Shown: positions 22,046 to 32,302 of the stretch, piece after piece
Layout of the letters: the number at the start of each line of letters is the position of its first letter
Position numbering within the stretch: the first letter of the stretch is position 1
Assembly: GCA_037349315.1 (NCBI GenBank)
Contig: JBAIAC010000004.1
Coordinates: forward strand, 31,623,001 to 31,687,000
Direction of reading: 5' to 3'
DNA: 64,000 bases
Source: Chelydra serpentina
Taxonomy: Eukaryota; Chordata; Testudines; Chelydridae
Program-made: the position numbers and the translations under genes
The notes under the pieces: generated by a model
Databases searched by the model: none
What the model was told of the DNA's origin: nothing
The model's input: only the letters and a program-made list of their open reading frames with translations

Positions 22046-24140
22046 CTAAATCATCCCAACCAGGGCTTTGTCAAACCTGACCTTAAAAACCTCTAAGGAA
22101 GGAGATTCCACCACCTCCCTAGGTAACCCATTCCAGTTCTTCACTACCCTACTAGTGAAAAAGTTTTTCCTAATATCCAACCTAAACCTCCCCCTCTGCA
22201 ACTTGAAACCATTATTCCTTGTTCTGTCATCTTCTACCACTGAGAACAGTCTAGACCCATCCTCTTTGGAACCCTCTTTCAGGTAGTTGAAAGCAGCTAT
22301 CAAATCCCCCCTCATTCTTCTCTTCTGCAGGCTAAACAATCCCAGTTCCCTCAGCCTCTCCTCATAAGTCATGTGCTCCAGCCCCCTAATCATTTTTGTT
22401 GCCCTCCGCTGGACTCTTTCCAATTTATCCACATCCTTCTTGTAGTGTGGGGCCCAAAACTGGACACAGTACTCCAAATGAGGCCTCACCAGTGCCAAAT
22501 AGAGGGGAATGATCACGTCCCTCGATCTGCTGGAAATGCCCCTACTTATACAACCCAAAATGCCATTAGCCTTCTTGGCAACAAGGGCACACTGTTGACT
22601 CATATTCAGCTTTTCGTCCACCATAACCCCTAGGTCCTTTTCTGCAGAACTGCTGCCCAGCCATTCGGTCCCTAGTCTGTAGCAGTGCATGGGATTCTTC
22701 CATCCTAAGTACAGGACTCTGCACTTGTCCTTGTTGAACCTCATCATATTTCTTTTGGCCCAATCCTCTAATTTGTCTAGGTCCCTCTGTATCCTATCCC
22801 TACCCTCCAGCATATCAACCACTCCTCCCAGTTTAGTGTCATCTGCAAACTTGCTAAGGGTGCAGTCCACACCATCCTCCAGATCATTAATGAAGATATT
22901 GAACAAAACTGGCCCCAGCACCAACCCGTGGGGCACTCCACTTGATACCGGCTGCCAACTAGACATGGAACCATTGATCACTACCCGTTGAGCCCGACCA
23001 TCTAGCCAGTTTTCTATCCACCTTACCGTCCATTCATCCAGCCCATACTTCTTTAACTTGCTGGCAAGAATACTGTGGGAGACTGTATCAAAAGCTTTGC
23101 TAAAGTCAAGAAATAGCACATCCACTGCTTTCCCCTCATCCACAGAGCCAGTTATCTCATCATAGAAGGCAATTAGGTTAGTCAGGCATGACTTGCCCTA
23201 GGTGAATCCATGTTGACTGTTCTTGATCACTTTCCTCTCCTTTAAGTGGTTCAGAATTGATTCCTTGAGGACCTGTTCCATGATTTTTCCAGGGACTGAG
23301 GTGAGACTGACTGGCCTGTAGTTCCTTGGATCCTCCTTCTTCCCTTTTTTAAAGATGGGCACTACATTAGCTTTTTTCCAGTCATCCGGGACTTCCCCCG
23401 ATTGCCATGATTTTTCAAAGATAATGGCCAATGGCTCTGCAGTCACTTCGGCCAACTCTTTTAGCACCCTCGGATGCAGTGCATCCGGCCTCATGGACTT
23501 GTGCTCATCCAGCTTTTCTGAATAGTCCCGAACTACTTCTTTCTCCACAGAGGGCTGGTCACCTCCTCCCCATACCGTGCTGCGGAGTGCAGCCGTCTGG
23601 GAGCTGACCTTGTCTGTGAAGACAGAGGCCAAAAAAGCATTGAGTACACTAGCTTTCTCCACATCCTCTGTCACTAGGTTCCCTCCCTCATTCAGCAAGG
23701 GGCCCACACTTTCCTTGACTTTCTTTTTGTTGCTAACATACCTGAAGAAACCCTTCTTGTTACTCCTAACATCTCTGGCTAGCTGCAACTCCAAGTGTGA
23801 TTTGGCCTTCCTAATTTCACTCCTGCATGCCTGAACAATACTTTTATACTCCCCCCTGGTCATTTGTCCAATCTTCCACTTCGTGTAAGCTGTTTTTTTG
23901 TGTTTAAGACGAGCAAGGATTTCACTGTTAAGCCAAGCTGGTCTCCTGCCATATTTACTTTTCTTTCCACACATCGGGATGGTTTGTTCCTGCAACCTCA
24001 ATAAGGATTCTTTAAAATACAGCCAGCTTTCCTCGACTCCTTTCCCCCTCATGTTATTCTCCCAGGGGACCTTGCCCATCAGTTCCCTGAGGGAGTCGAA
24101 GTCTGCTTTTCTGAAGTCCAAGTCTGCTTTTCTGAAGTCC
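22046..24140 (-). pseudogene. CR1 reverse transcriptase, almost intact (one stop)
   Basis: A single minus-strand frame of about 700 codons is interrupted only by a TAG at 23195-23197, between QHGFT and GKSCLTNL. Motifs in order: [16 protein letters not shown] and [17 protein letters not shown] (RT fingers), [15 protein letters not shown] (first catalytic Asp), [31 protein letters not shown] (catalytic FADD), [28 protein letters not shown], and a C-terminus ending [10 protein letters not shown]. In CR1 the SGVP block normally reads PQGSVLGP; here it is PHGLVLGP. The frame also runs upstream into Gypsy-derived codons, giving a chimeric open frame from 24337. Protein loss is due to that one nonsense change plus 5' truncation. 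Confidence 0.9.
24098..24139 (-). repeat. Two tandem 21-bp units at the 5' end of the CR1 copy
   Basis: AAGTCTGCTTTTCTGAAGTCC occurs twice in a row, translating on the minus strand as a doubled DFRKAD. It lies directly at the Gypsy-CR1 junction. Confidence 0.8.
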
Positions 24141-25026
24141 ATTGTGCAGGCTGAGCATGACTTCATCTGATGCTCAATGTGTAAGTGCAGCTCTGGCCAC
24201 GAAGCATAACTATGCAGAAGTTCCTTCATCATCCTAACTCCCAAATGTTCTTCATTAGCCTCATTCAGGACTGCATTTCTCATGCTGCTGGGATGATCAC
24301 CCAGGGCCCTCTGCATAAGATATATTGAGTAACACAAGTCTTCACTGCGAGCTCAGAACGAATTTTGTAGAATGGAGACAAAGTTGTCTTAAGGATTGGG
24401 TCCATCCAACCCACTTATACAGCACATATCACCTTGCACCATTCAGCATCTTGAAGAAAGTGGCATCAGAGGTCCACCCTAAGTCAACTGGTATATCTTC
24501 CAGTAAAAAGCAGACAGTGTACTCTGCTTTTCTGTATACTGGGGTGCCAAGCCAGCAGAATTTCTCGAAAAAGCATCAGTGAGTAAATTATGTCTTTCCT
24601 GTGCTATATACCAAATTAAAGTCATATTGAGACAACTAAATAATCTACCACTGCAGCCTCATATTTATCAGATCAATGGCCTTATGATAGAAGCTCAGAA
24701 TAGGTAAATGATCAGTTTCTAAGGTGAAAGGTCTTCCCATTAAGTAGACTTTGAAGCATACAATAGCAAAACCAATGCCAAGAACTATACCTCAGTCTGG
24801 GAATACTTTGCTTTGGTTGGCATGAGAGTATGGGACGCCACTATAACCAGCCATCTCTCCTGGAGCAGACTTGCGCTCAGACCCCAATTGCATGAATCAG
24901 TCTGAATCACCACGGGCTTCCATGGATCAAAATAAGCATGGGATTGGATCTGACAGAGGGCTTAACATAGGGTTCAAAAGCTTGCTTTGCTTCTGTAGTC
25001 CAAACCAACTGTCCCTGGTTAAATCG
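24141..25026 (-). pseudogene. Gypsy RT end, RNase H and integrase zinc-binding region, broken
   Basis: From 25026 downwards the minus strand reads WTTEAKQAFE (end of the RT connection), then, across frameshifts, PVVIQTDSCNWGL (start of RNase H), a TDHLPI-like segment, and YIAQERHNLLTDAFSR, a degenerate form of the YxPGKxNxVADALSR motif that ends RNase H in Gypsy elements. The integrase zinc finger follows: [14 protein letters not shown], then [12 protein letters not shown] (H-C-C pattern). A TAG, a TGA and several frame changes show decay. The upstream palm domain is missing, replaced by a GC-rich MITE and LTR-like sequence. Confidence 0.75.
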
Positions 25027-25345
25027 CATAGGCGCCGACTCCGTGGGTGCTCCGGTGCTGGAGCACCCACGGAGAAAAATTGGTGGGTGCTCTGCACCCA
25101 CCGGCAACTCCCCGCCCGCCCTGGACCCGCGGCAAACTTACCGGGCACTGGGAGATGTTGCGGGGCCCCGCCCCCGATGCTGGGCAACGTTGCGTCGGGG
25201 GCGGGGCCCCGCAACGTCGCCCAGCGTCGTGGGCGGGGCCCCGCAACGTCACCCGGCGTCGGGGGTGGGGCCCGGGTCAGGCGGGGCCCCGCCCCCGACG
25301 CCGGGTGACAGCACCCACGGGCGGGGCCGGAAGTCAGCCCCTGTG
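25027..25345. mobile_element. GC-rich MITE of the CATAGGCGCCGACT family, copy 1
   Basis: It begins CATAGGCGCCGACTCCGTGG and ends GAAGTCAGCCCCTGTG, a decayed inverse of the start. The interior has phased CpG-rich palindromic words (GGGGCCCCGCCCCCGA, GCGGGGCCCCGCAACGTC) repeated three to four times. Sister copy 38590-38873 has a perfect target duplication; none is seen here. The multi-frame open reading is compositional. Confidence 0.75.
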
Positions 25346-25537
25346 CCACGGGGCTTAGCAAGGATACTAAAATGGGGCAGAGAACAGCCACCTATGTACT
25401 GAGCTAGGCCAAGGAACAAACATAAACTGCTATGATCAGCAGGTAACAGTAGTGAAGCAACAGCTTGTAGCCGAGTTTGAGAAGCAGGAACCAGGGAACA
25501 AAACATGAGCAGCAGGGCAACACAACCAGTCATCACA
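25346..25537 (-). repeat. Candidate 5' LTR remnant of the Gypsy element
   Basis: The start on the minus strand (TGTGATGACTGGTTGTG) and the next ~70 bases resemble the 3' LTR at 20003-20309. Similarity fades further on, and the CA end was not identified. Confidence 0.45.
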
Positions 25538-26583
25538 ATAAGGAGAAGGTACAAAAAACCTAGGAAGTAGGAGATACAACCCAGAGTGTGGAAAGGGTAG
25601 GAGGTAGTGGGAGGGACATGTAGTGTGTAATTTAGCTGTGCTGCTTTCCTAGAAAAGAATGGTTCCCCTGGCCCAGCTAACAGAGGGGAAATGAGGAGAT
25701 CTAGCCTTGAGGTGAAGGTAGCTGCATTGCATACTGAACAGTTACACCACCCTATTTTTAGTTCACAGCTTCTTTAAAATTCACCCCAGCCATCTCCCCA
25801 CTCAAGGATTACTCCAGACTGAAGTGCCCATGGAGATATTGTTACAATTGCTTGGTGGCACACCGCAGTCCCAAACCCCCAAAGCCTGAGAGGTGCATTA
25901 TTGTGAATTAGGAGTTCAGAGTTTGACAGTGCCATGCTTCTGTAACAATATCTTGCTAATCGATCATGTCATGTATTTTGTTTTTTTGCAGTTTAGGACA
26001 AGTGATACCCTGATTCTTACAATAGTATTTCCCCTCGGTTCCTTCCTGTTCCTTAGAGACATGGCAGCGGTTGAAATAATAGAGTAATAAGTAGCTCTGT
26101 TCTGCTCAGGCATTGCTTTAAGGGTGTTAAGTCACTGAGCTGCTCTTCCCCACCTACACTGTAATTCTTTTCTTCACATTTAAAAAGAAAATCATGCTAT
26201 CTGAGCACTTAGCTATATTACCATAGACTTCCCTTCTCACTGTGTGTTTCTGTTTGTTCAGAATTTTATTCTCTTTGTGAAACAGACTCTGTAGGGATTT
26301 GGAAATCTGAGAACATAGACTCTGTCATCTTAGCAGTTTTGCTTTGGGCAACATGAATATAAAATGGCTCCACTCCAATGGGTAGCGGACGATAATAGCT
26401 CTAAATCAGCACATTTGTAGAGTAACAAAAGACAAGTTTCTTGACTTAAAATTGAATGTGTCTTGCCATTAGGAATGGGAGCACCAGAGGCTCCAGCATT
26501 CTACCAAACTGCCCATCTGCAGTATTCGTGGATACTCTTAGGTACTGAAGCCCCAAATGGAGTTTATTACTGAAAGTAGTTCC

Positions 26584-26996
26584 TAGTGGCACTCAACCTT
26601 TCCAGAGTACTGTACCCCTTTCAGGAGTCTGATTTGTCTTGCGTACCCCGAAGCGTCACCTAATTTAAAAGCTAATTGCTTACAAAATCAGACATAAAAA
26701 TACAAAAGTGTCACAGTATACTATTACTGAAAAATTTCCTTCCTTTCTAATTGTTACCATATAATTATAAAATAAAAAAACTGGATATAAATATTGTACT
26801 TACATTTCAGTGTATAGTCTATAGAGCAGTATAAACAAGTCATTGTCTGTATGAAATTTTAGTTTGTACTGACTTTGCTAGTGCTTTTTATGTAGCCTGT
26901 TGTAAAACTAGGCAAATATTTAGATGACTAGATGTACACCCTGCAAGACCTCTGCATACCCCTAAAGGTACATGTACCCCTGGTTAAGAACCACTG
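26584..26996. mobile_element. hAT MITE of the CAGTGGTTCTCAACC family, copy 1
   Basis: Ends are TAGTGGCACTCAACCTTTCC and GGTTAAGAACCACTG. The sequence is the reverse-orientation relative of 60191-60578 (shared CAGACTCCTGAAAGGGGTAC complement, ATTTTAGTTTGTACTGA and GGTACATGTACCCC words). No 8-bp duplication is left. Confidence 0.8.
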
Positions 26997-27600
26997 CCTT
27001 AGAGACAAGATTCTTCCAGGGCTGAACTTATAGGTATGCACATCTTTATAATTTGTGTGGTAGGAGATTTTTTTTTTTTTTTTTGGTATATCAAACCCCT
27101 GAAGCAAAGCTATCAGTTATGCAATGTAAAATGAAGGCCCAAAATAATTTTCAGGATTATAAAATGATCCTGAAGATACTTGCTTACAAGATGAAGAAAC
27201 AACACTGCAGTGAAACATGATAAATCCTGCAATATACTTAACAGAAGCCAACCCAATCTTAGCACTTTAATCACACTGTTGTGTCACTTATGGAAATATT
27301 GTTTTCCCTGGAGGTGCATTCACAAAATGCCATTGAAACCTTCCAAACTGGCCAATTACTCAGCTTTCCTTCAAACCACCAGAAGAGGAACCTACTCGAA
27401 ACTTAAGTTTTAGTGCCACAACATTTGTTTATTTGTAAAGCACCAATTCTGTACTATGCATTTCAGAGACAAATAATAAGGAAAAGTCCTTGATTGAAGA
27501 GTTTTGAAACACACCACAAGGAAGAGGAGGAATGATTGAATAAAGAACTTAAACACATGCCCTGTTAGTTCCATGATTTTGGTAATGATTTTATGGCTGC

Positions 27601-27777
27601 GGGGGAGGGATAGCTCAGTGGTTTGAGCATTGGCCTGCTAAACCCAGGGTTGTGAGTTCAATCCTTGAGGGGGCCATTTAGGGATCTGGGGCAAATATTG
27701 GGGATTGGTCCTGCTTTGAGCAGTGGGTTGGACTAGATGACCTCCTAAAGTCCCTTCCAACCCTGATAGTCTATGAT
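27601..27777 (+). repeat. tRNA-derived SINE of turtle (Cry/polIII) type, copy 1
   Basis: The head GGGGGAGGGATAGCTCAGTG has a pol III A box (TAGCTCAGTGGTTTGAGCA), and TTGTGAGTTCAATCC is the B box. The tail (GGACTAGATGACCTCCT, CCCTTCCAACCCTGATAGTC) is nearly the 3' end of CR1, so the SINE would borrow CR1 machinery. The family is known from cryptodiran turtles. This is not a functional tRNA gene. Confidence 0.88.
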
Positions 27778-29123
27778 CTGTGACATGTGTTTTCAGAAAA
27801 TTAAGAGGTGAATAGTGTTGAATGGGCAGTGTTTGGACTGAGGTGGGAAAACATCTCAATTCTTTGTCAGAAAAGCCTTTGTTATTTTTCAAATCTTAAT
27901 TTGGAATGCTTTGATAGACTTCAGAGAAAAATTATTTAAAGTGAATTCAGTGTTTGGACTAAAAGCCCGGAAGACTGAAGTCTTTAGTTTCCCATCAAAA
28001 AGGTTCAGTATGAGCAGTGACCATACGAATTTCTCCATATTGATGCAACAATATACCTCCAGTCTGGCCTGTAAGGATCACCTCTTGGGGCTAGTTAGTT
28101 ACCATGCCCATTTAGTCCTTTCCTCTGTGTTGAGACTACCAACAAAGGTGTCAGTCGGGATGGTCATTTGGGGGATATGCATAGTTCTTGATGATGAAGA
28201 GCGAAACTGAGAACTCTTACTGACTTTTACATTGGCCTCTGAAGAGGCATAACTTTCAGATTCTCTCTTAAGGGTGAAAGGTTCTGTGTTACTTTACCAG
28301 TCTCATGAGTTTATGCAGGACCCTGAAAATAAATGTTTTAAAAAAGAAAGAAAGAAGCCCTGACACTGTTGACATTAACACATGACATGATATCCTTATT
28401 TCCATCTGTAAACAATATAGTTTCCAGTTTTGCACATTAATTGAAAGCTTTCTCATAACATGAATCTAGTTCTTCCTCAGACAAGGGTTACACTCATATT
28501 GCGATGACGTAGAAAGTTGCATGGGAAAGTATGCAATACCAAATATGCCACTAAAGTTCTTGAATCAAATGTTGGTTAGCATAACTTTGTTGGGACAAAG
28601 ATTCCAAGTAGTGTATGATTCCAAGGAGCATTGCAAAAAAAAGTAGCAACCAACCTACTGGAGAGAAATTTTAAATTATCTTCTAGTTTTAAAATATAGT
28701 AGCATTTAGGTCAAGTTACGGTGCATTATTTCTGAAATATTCTATTACTTAAAGTAAAACAATCTCAATTCCATAAATCCTTTTGTTCTTCATAGCAAAA
28801 TCTGTGTAAAAGTATACTAGTAAACATAAGTGTGTATTTTGTAAGTGGACAAAAATGAGGTAAGATACATCTTTATTAAATACTTGCAGATGAAATCTGT
28901 ATATAGGTTTTAGATTCAAGGGATTATTAATTCAGTGATATACTGTTTTTTTTAAACAGGATTTTCTTTTGTAGTTTAAGCGAATTCCACATGTCTAATT
29001 CTGATGTTGAAATTGTGTCTTTGTCAGAAGGTGCTAAGCATATGACCACAATGCAGTGCTGATGAAATCTGATAAAAATCTTTTTATATTACTATGAGTC
29101 AGCTCAACCATGTACCATATCAT

Positions 29124-29947
29124 TAATGCTATGATTTAGTCACTGGTATTTTTAGTAAAAGTCATGGACAGGTCACAGGCAGTAAACAAAAATTCACAGC
29201 CCATGACCTGTCCATGACTTGTACTATATACCCCTGGCTAAATCTCGGGGTGAGGACAGGCCAGAGGCACTGCAGGTGGTCATGAGGGGGCGGGCGACAT
29301 GGGGGTGCCTCATGTGCTGTGGGGGGGCAGTCCAGAGGGTGCCATGGGTGCTCGGTAGGGGGCAGTCCAGGGGGCACTGCGGGTGCTTGTGGGGGAGTGG
29401 CCCAGGAACTCCGCTGGTGGTGGGGAAGGGGTTGGCGGGGATGGCAGTCTCCCTACCTGGCTCCTTGCGGCTCCCCGGTAACAGCGACAAGTCCTTCCCT
29501 TCACTCCTATGCGGAGGCATAGCCAGACAACTCTGCACACTGCCTCCGCCCCAAGCGCCAGCTCCGCAGCTCCCATTGGCTGGGAACCGTGGCCAATGGG
29601 AGCTACAGGGGCGGTGCCTGTGGGTGGAGGCAGCGCGCAGAGCTGTGAGCTGAGGGAGGGACGTGTCGCTGCTTTCCGGGAGCTCCCTGAGGTAAGTGCC
29701 ACCCTGAGCCCCCTCACCCCCTCCTGTACCCCATCCTTGAGCCCCCTCCACACCCAAACTCCTGCTGCTGCTGGGGAAGGGGGTGCGGTGGCCCGACACT
29801 GCCCCAGCAGCAGCCAGAGCGGCTGGCCCAGTGGCTGCCTGAGCAGCTCAGGCAGTCCCTGGGCCAGCCACACTGGTTGCTGCAGAAGTCACAGAGGTCC
29901 TGGAAAGTCACAGAATCCATGACCTCCGTGACAAACTCGCAGCCCTA
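29124..29947. mobile_element. GC-rich hAT-like element, 824 bp, 8-bp duplication
   Basis: Flanks CATATCAT (29116-29123) and CATATAAT (29948-29955) agree at 7 of 8 bases. The left end TAATGCTATGATTTAGTCAC and the right end complement TAGGGCTGCGAGTTTGTCAC are imperfect inverted repeats. Near the left end lies a direct hairpin of TCATGGACAGGTCA and TGACCTGTCCATGA. The centre is GC-rich with open frames on both strands that have no protein motif. Confidence 0.75.
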
Positions 29948-30423
29948 CATATAATTAGTGATCTTGTCTGTTGAAACCATTATGCAATTTACTTAAAGCT
30001 TCACACTTATTTGATTTGTTCCTTGTGTTTGCATCTTGTGTTTAGAGCCTTCCATTTCTTTACCCATAGTCATTTTTTAAATTGTTTTATTTAAGAAAAG
30101 TAAGTCATGTTCTACATCTTCTGATATTTGACACCTCAGGCTTCACAAAGAAGTCATTAATCTTTTTAAATTAAAGTAACTAGTTTAAATGGCTACAATA
30201 ATACGTGCCTACTTCAAAGAGGTGTTATAAGGAAAAAATCATAAATACTTGGCTATCATGGTGACTGGGTACATATAATTACCTAGGTAGATAGATACAT
30301 TGATTAAATATTTAAACATGTGAAGTCTATCAAAATCCCAGTGTTTAATTCCAGTTAAGAAAAACGTTAGTACAGTTATGATCAGAAAAATGTCTAGTAG
30401 AAATGATATCTTGTTACTTAGGT

Positions 30424-30711
30424 CTGGTGTATACTAGAAAATTACGTTGGCTTAGACATGTCGCTTAGGGGTGTTTAAAATCCACATCTCTGAGCAGTGC
30501 AATTAAGACAACCTATTCCCCAGCATAGACAGTGCTAGGTTGATGGAAGAATTCTTCCGTCAACCTAGCTACCACCTCGTGGAGAGGTGGATTCTGATGC
30601 TGGTGGGAGAACCCTTCTGTCAGCAAACGTAGTGTCTACATTGAAGCACTTTGGGGGTACAGGTGCAGCTGACTGTGCCACTGTAGCATTTCAAATGTAG
30701 ACAAGCCCTCT
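30424..30711. mobile_element. MITE of the CTCAGGGGTGT core family, copy 2
   Basis: The left end GGTCTGGTGTATACTAGAAA and the right end AAATGTAGACAAGCCC are inverted repeats. The core CGCTTAGGGGTGTTTAAAAT matches the copies at 8070-8320 and 47588-47800, and TAGGTTGATGGAAGAATTCT / AGAATTCTTCCGTCAACCTA forms a central hairpin. Confidence 0.7.
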
Positions 30712-30814
30712 ACCAGCTCTCTATGCAAATCGTATGAACTTACATTACTGACACAAATTTTTGTATTGCAAAATTCAGTACAGCTATAGGAGAACAAGCT
30801 GGAGTCCATTCTGT

Positions 30815-30993
30815 ATTCATAGAATATCAGGGTTGGAAGGGATCTTAGGAGGTCATCTAGTCCAACCCCCTGCTCAAAGCAGGACCAATCCCCAATGTTT
30901 ACCCCAGATCCCTAAATGGCCCCCTCAAGGATTGAACTCACAACCCTGGGTTTAGCAGGCCAATGCTCAAACCACTGAGCTATCCCTCCCCGC
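30815..30993 (-). repeat. tRNA-derived SINE of turtle (Cry/polIII) type, copy 2
   Basis: On the minus strand it carries the same head (GGGGAGGGATAGCTCAGTGG), boxes and CR1-like tail as copy 1 at 27601-27777, and ends with a short TTCTATGAAT. The two copies are close in sequence and opposite in orientation, about 3 kb apart. Confidence 0.88.
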
Positions 30994-32292
30994 CAAACAA
31001 ACCTCATGTATGACCTCAGCATATGAACTGGAGAAGCAAGAAAAAGTTAGATTTCTTCAGTTTTTTTCATTAAAGTTAGGAAATGGAGCTATAAGATTAT
31101 TGAATTTGAAGAGCCTCTTGCCCAACTGCTCAAAGGAGAGGTAAAGCAAAGAGACCACGTGGAGTGGAAGATTAGGCCAGAACATGAGTTATATCTATAC
31201 AGAGCAATTGCATTGCTTGTGTTTAAAACTAGCTGTATTGGTGCCCTGTATCACAGGTTTGTTCCTTTTCTGCCCACAATAGTCCTACCATGTGGCACTG
31301 TTACAGATAGAAGATTGCAGCCATTTCCAGTGCACTTGACCTCTGCCCAGGCTGCTACATTGACCTTTTCCCAGAGATCTGCTCTTCTTTTTTATGTGTG
31401 CCAGCTTGTAATTTCTACAGATATAAGTCAATGTCAGATCAGTTTAGATTACGCAAAAGAATATTATTGGCAAGAGAAGAGAAAATAAGTGGTTTTAAAT
31501 GGACAGGTTTGACATGGACTGTATTGTAAAACCCTGAAAACTGGTACTCTAATGTTGAGCTAGAAAGGAAATATATGAAAGCAATAATACTATTTCTTTA
31601 CTTCAGTATTGGAGAGCTGCTCCCTCAGTCTGATCTCACAAACTTAGATAATGACATGTCTCCCCAGAGAATATGAGGGCAGCCTAAAACCTAGCTCCAT
31701 TTTAGCTCATCTAGTCTTTGATGTACTGTTAAGGTGACCTAAACACAACACATATAGTAGTTGATTATCATTTCCTCTCTTGAAGACAGGCACATACACA
31801 AATTGTATTTTGTGTGCCTAATGCTAGGAAAGAAACAAGGATTTTCAATTAGGTTACCTCCTCAGTTGTGATTTGTTTCCTAATTTGCATTTATATCTAT
31901 TTTAATTGCAGATTTGTTTAATATATTAGGAGGAATTTTATCCTCTGTTGTGGTTGTAGCTGATATTTTGGGCAAATGGCTTTATGAACATATTTTTCCA
32001 TTCTCAACCCTTTTCTTTGTCCTGGAAATAGAGTACCAGTGTCTGCACACCATCCACATACTCTTTGTACTTTTATAACTGTCTCACTGAGTGGCCTGAC
32101 GACAATACCAGACCTGAGATTTGGCTTCATGAGAAACCTCACATCTCCTGTGTTTTGAACCAGGTAGAGGCTCCAATTAGAGACAGAGGTAACCCTCCGT
32201 CTCCCAAGTTGGGGCTCAAGAAAGAGAGAGATTTTATATCTAAAACTTTCTTTATAACCCTTTTGTTGCTGATTGAGAGTGTGCAGCTGCTG

Positions 32293-32302
32293 TATATAAA
32301 AG
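32293..32302 (+). promoter_or_regulatory. TATA-box-like sequence in intron (possible solo-LTR promoter)
   Basis: TATATAAAAG stands 5' of a GC-richer stretch with a donor-like GTGAGCG (near 32402) and acceptor-like TCTTCCAG (near 32445), as in retroviral-type LTR leaders. No LTR ends were found, so this may be chance. Confidence 0.2.

Larger units (their letters stand above)
21961..24140 (-). mobile_element. CR1 LINE, long 5'-truncated copy inserted in Gypsy integrase
   Basis: On the minus strand it spans the end of the endonuclease-RT linker, the complete RT and the 3' UTR, ending with GGGACCTCAGG-type sequence complement and TGATTCTATG, the CR1 terminal motif. At both junctions only CATT is shared (21957-21960 and 24140-24143), in line with the short or absent duplications of CR1. 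The Gypsy sequence on both sides continues the same integrase gene, so the order of insertion is Gypsy first, CR1 later. Confidence 0.92.
20003..25537 (-). mobile_element. Ty3/Gypsy LTR retrotransposon, internally deleted and nested
   Basis: On the minus strand the order is: LTR-like sequence (25537 to 25346), end of the RT and RNase H (25026 to 24340), integrase zinc-binding region (24337 to 24141), integrase core (21959 to 21470), a C-terminal YNLRP motif (near 21080), a purine-rich tract (20333 to 20310) and an LTR (20309 to 20003). Gag, protease and most of the RT are missing. Three younger elements interrupt it: a hAT-like MITE (20351-21040), a CR1 (21961-24140) and a GC-rich MITE (25027-25345). 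Many stops and frameshifts are present; it is an old, inactive copy. Confidence 0.8.

Noticed and set aside
24871..25402. Pro/Arg-rich frames in all six readings
   Set aside because: They are produced by the CpG-rich repeat units of the MITE 25027-25345 and change abruptly at its borders.
27601..27675. tRNA gene
   Set aside because: A and B boxes are present, but the anticodon arm is not tRNA-like, a CR1-like tail follows, and an almost identical copy exists at 30815-30993. It is a SINE.
29219..29922. Frames up to 191 codons, both strands
   Set aside because: They are within the GC-rich element 29124-29947, with no protein family motif.
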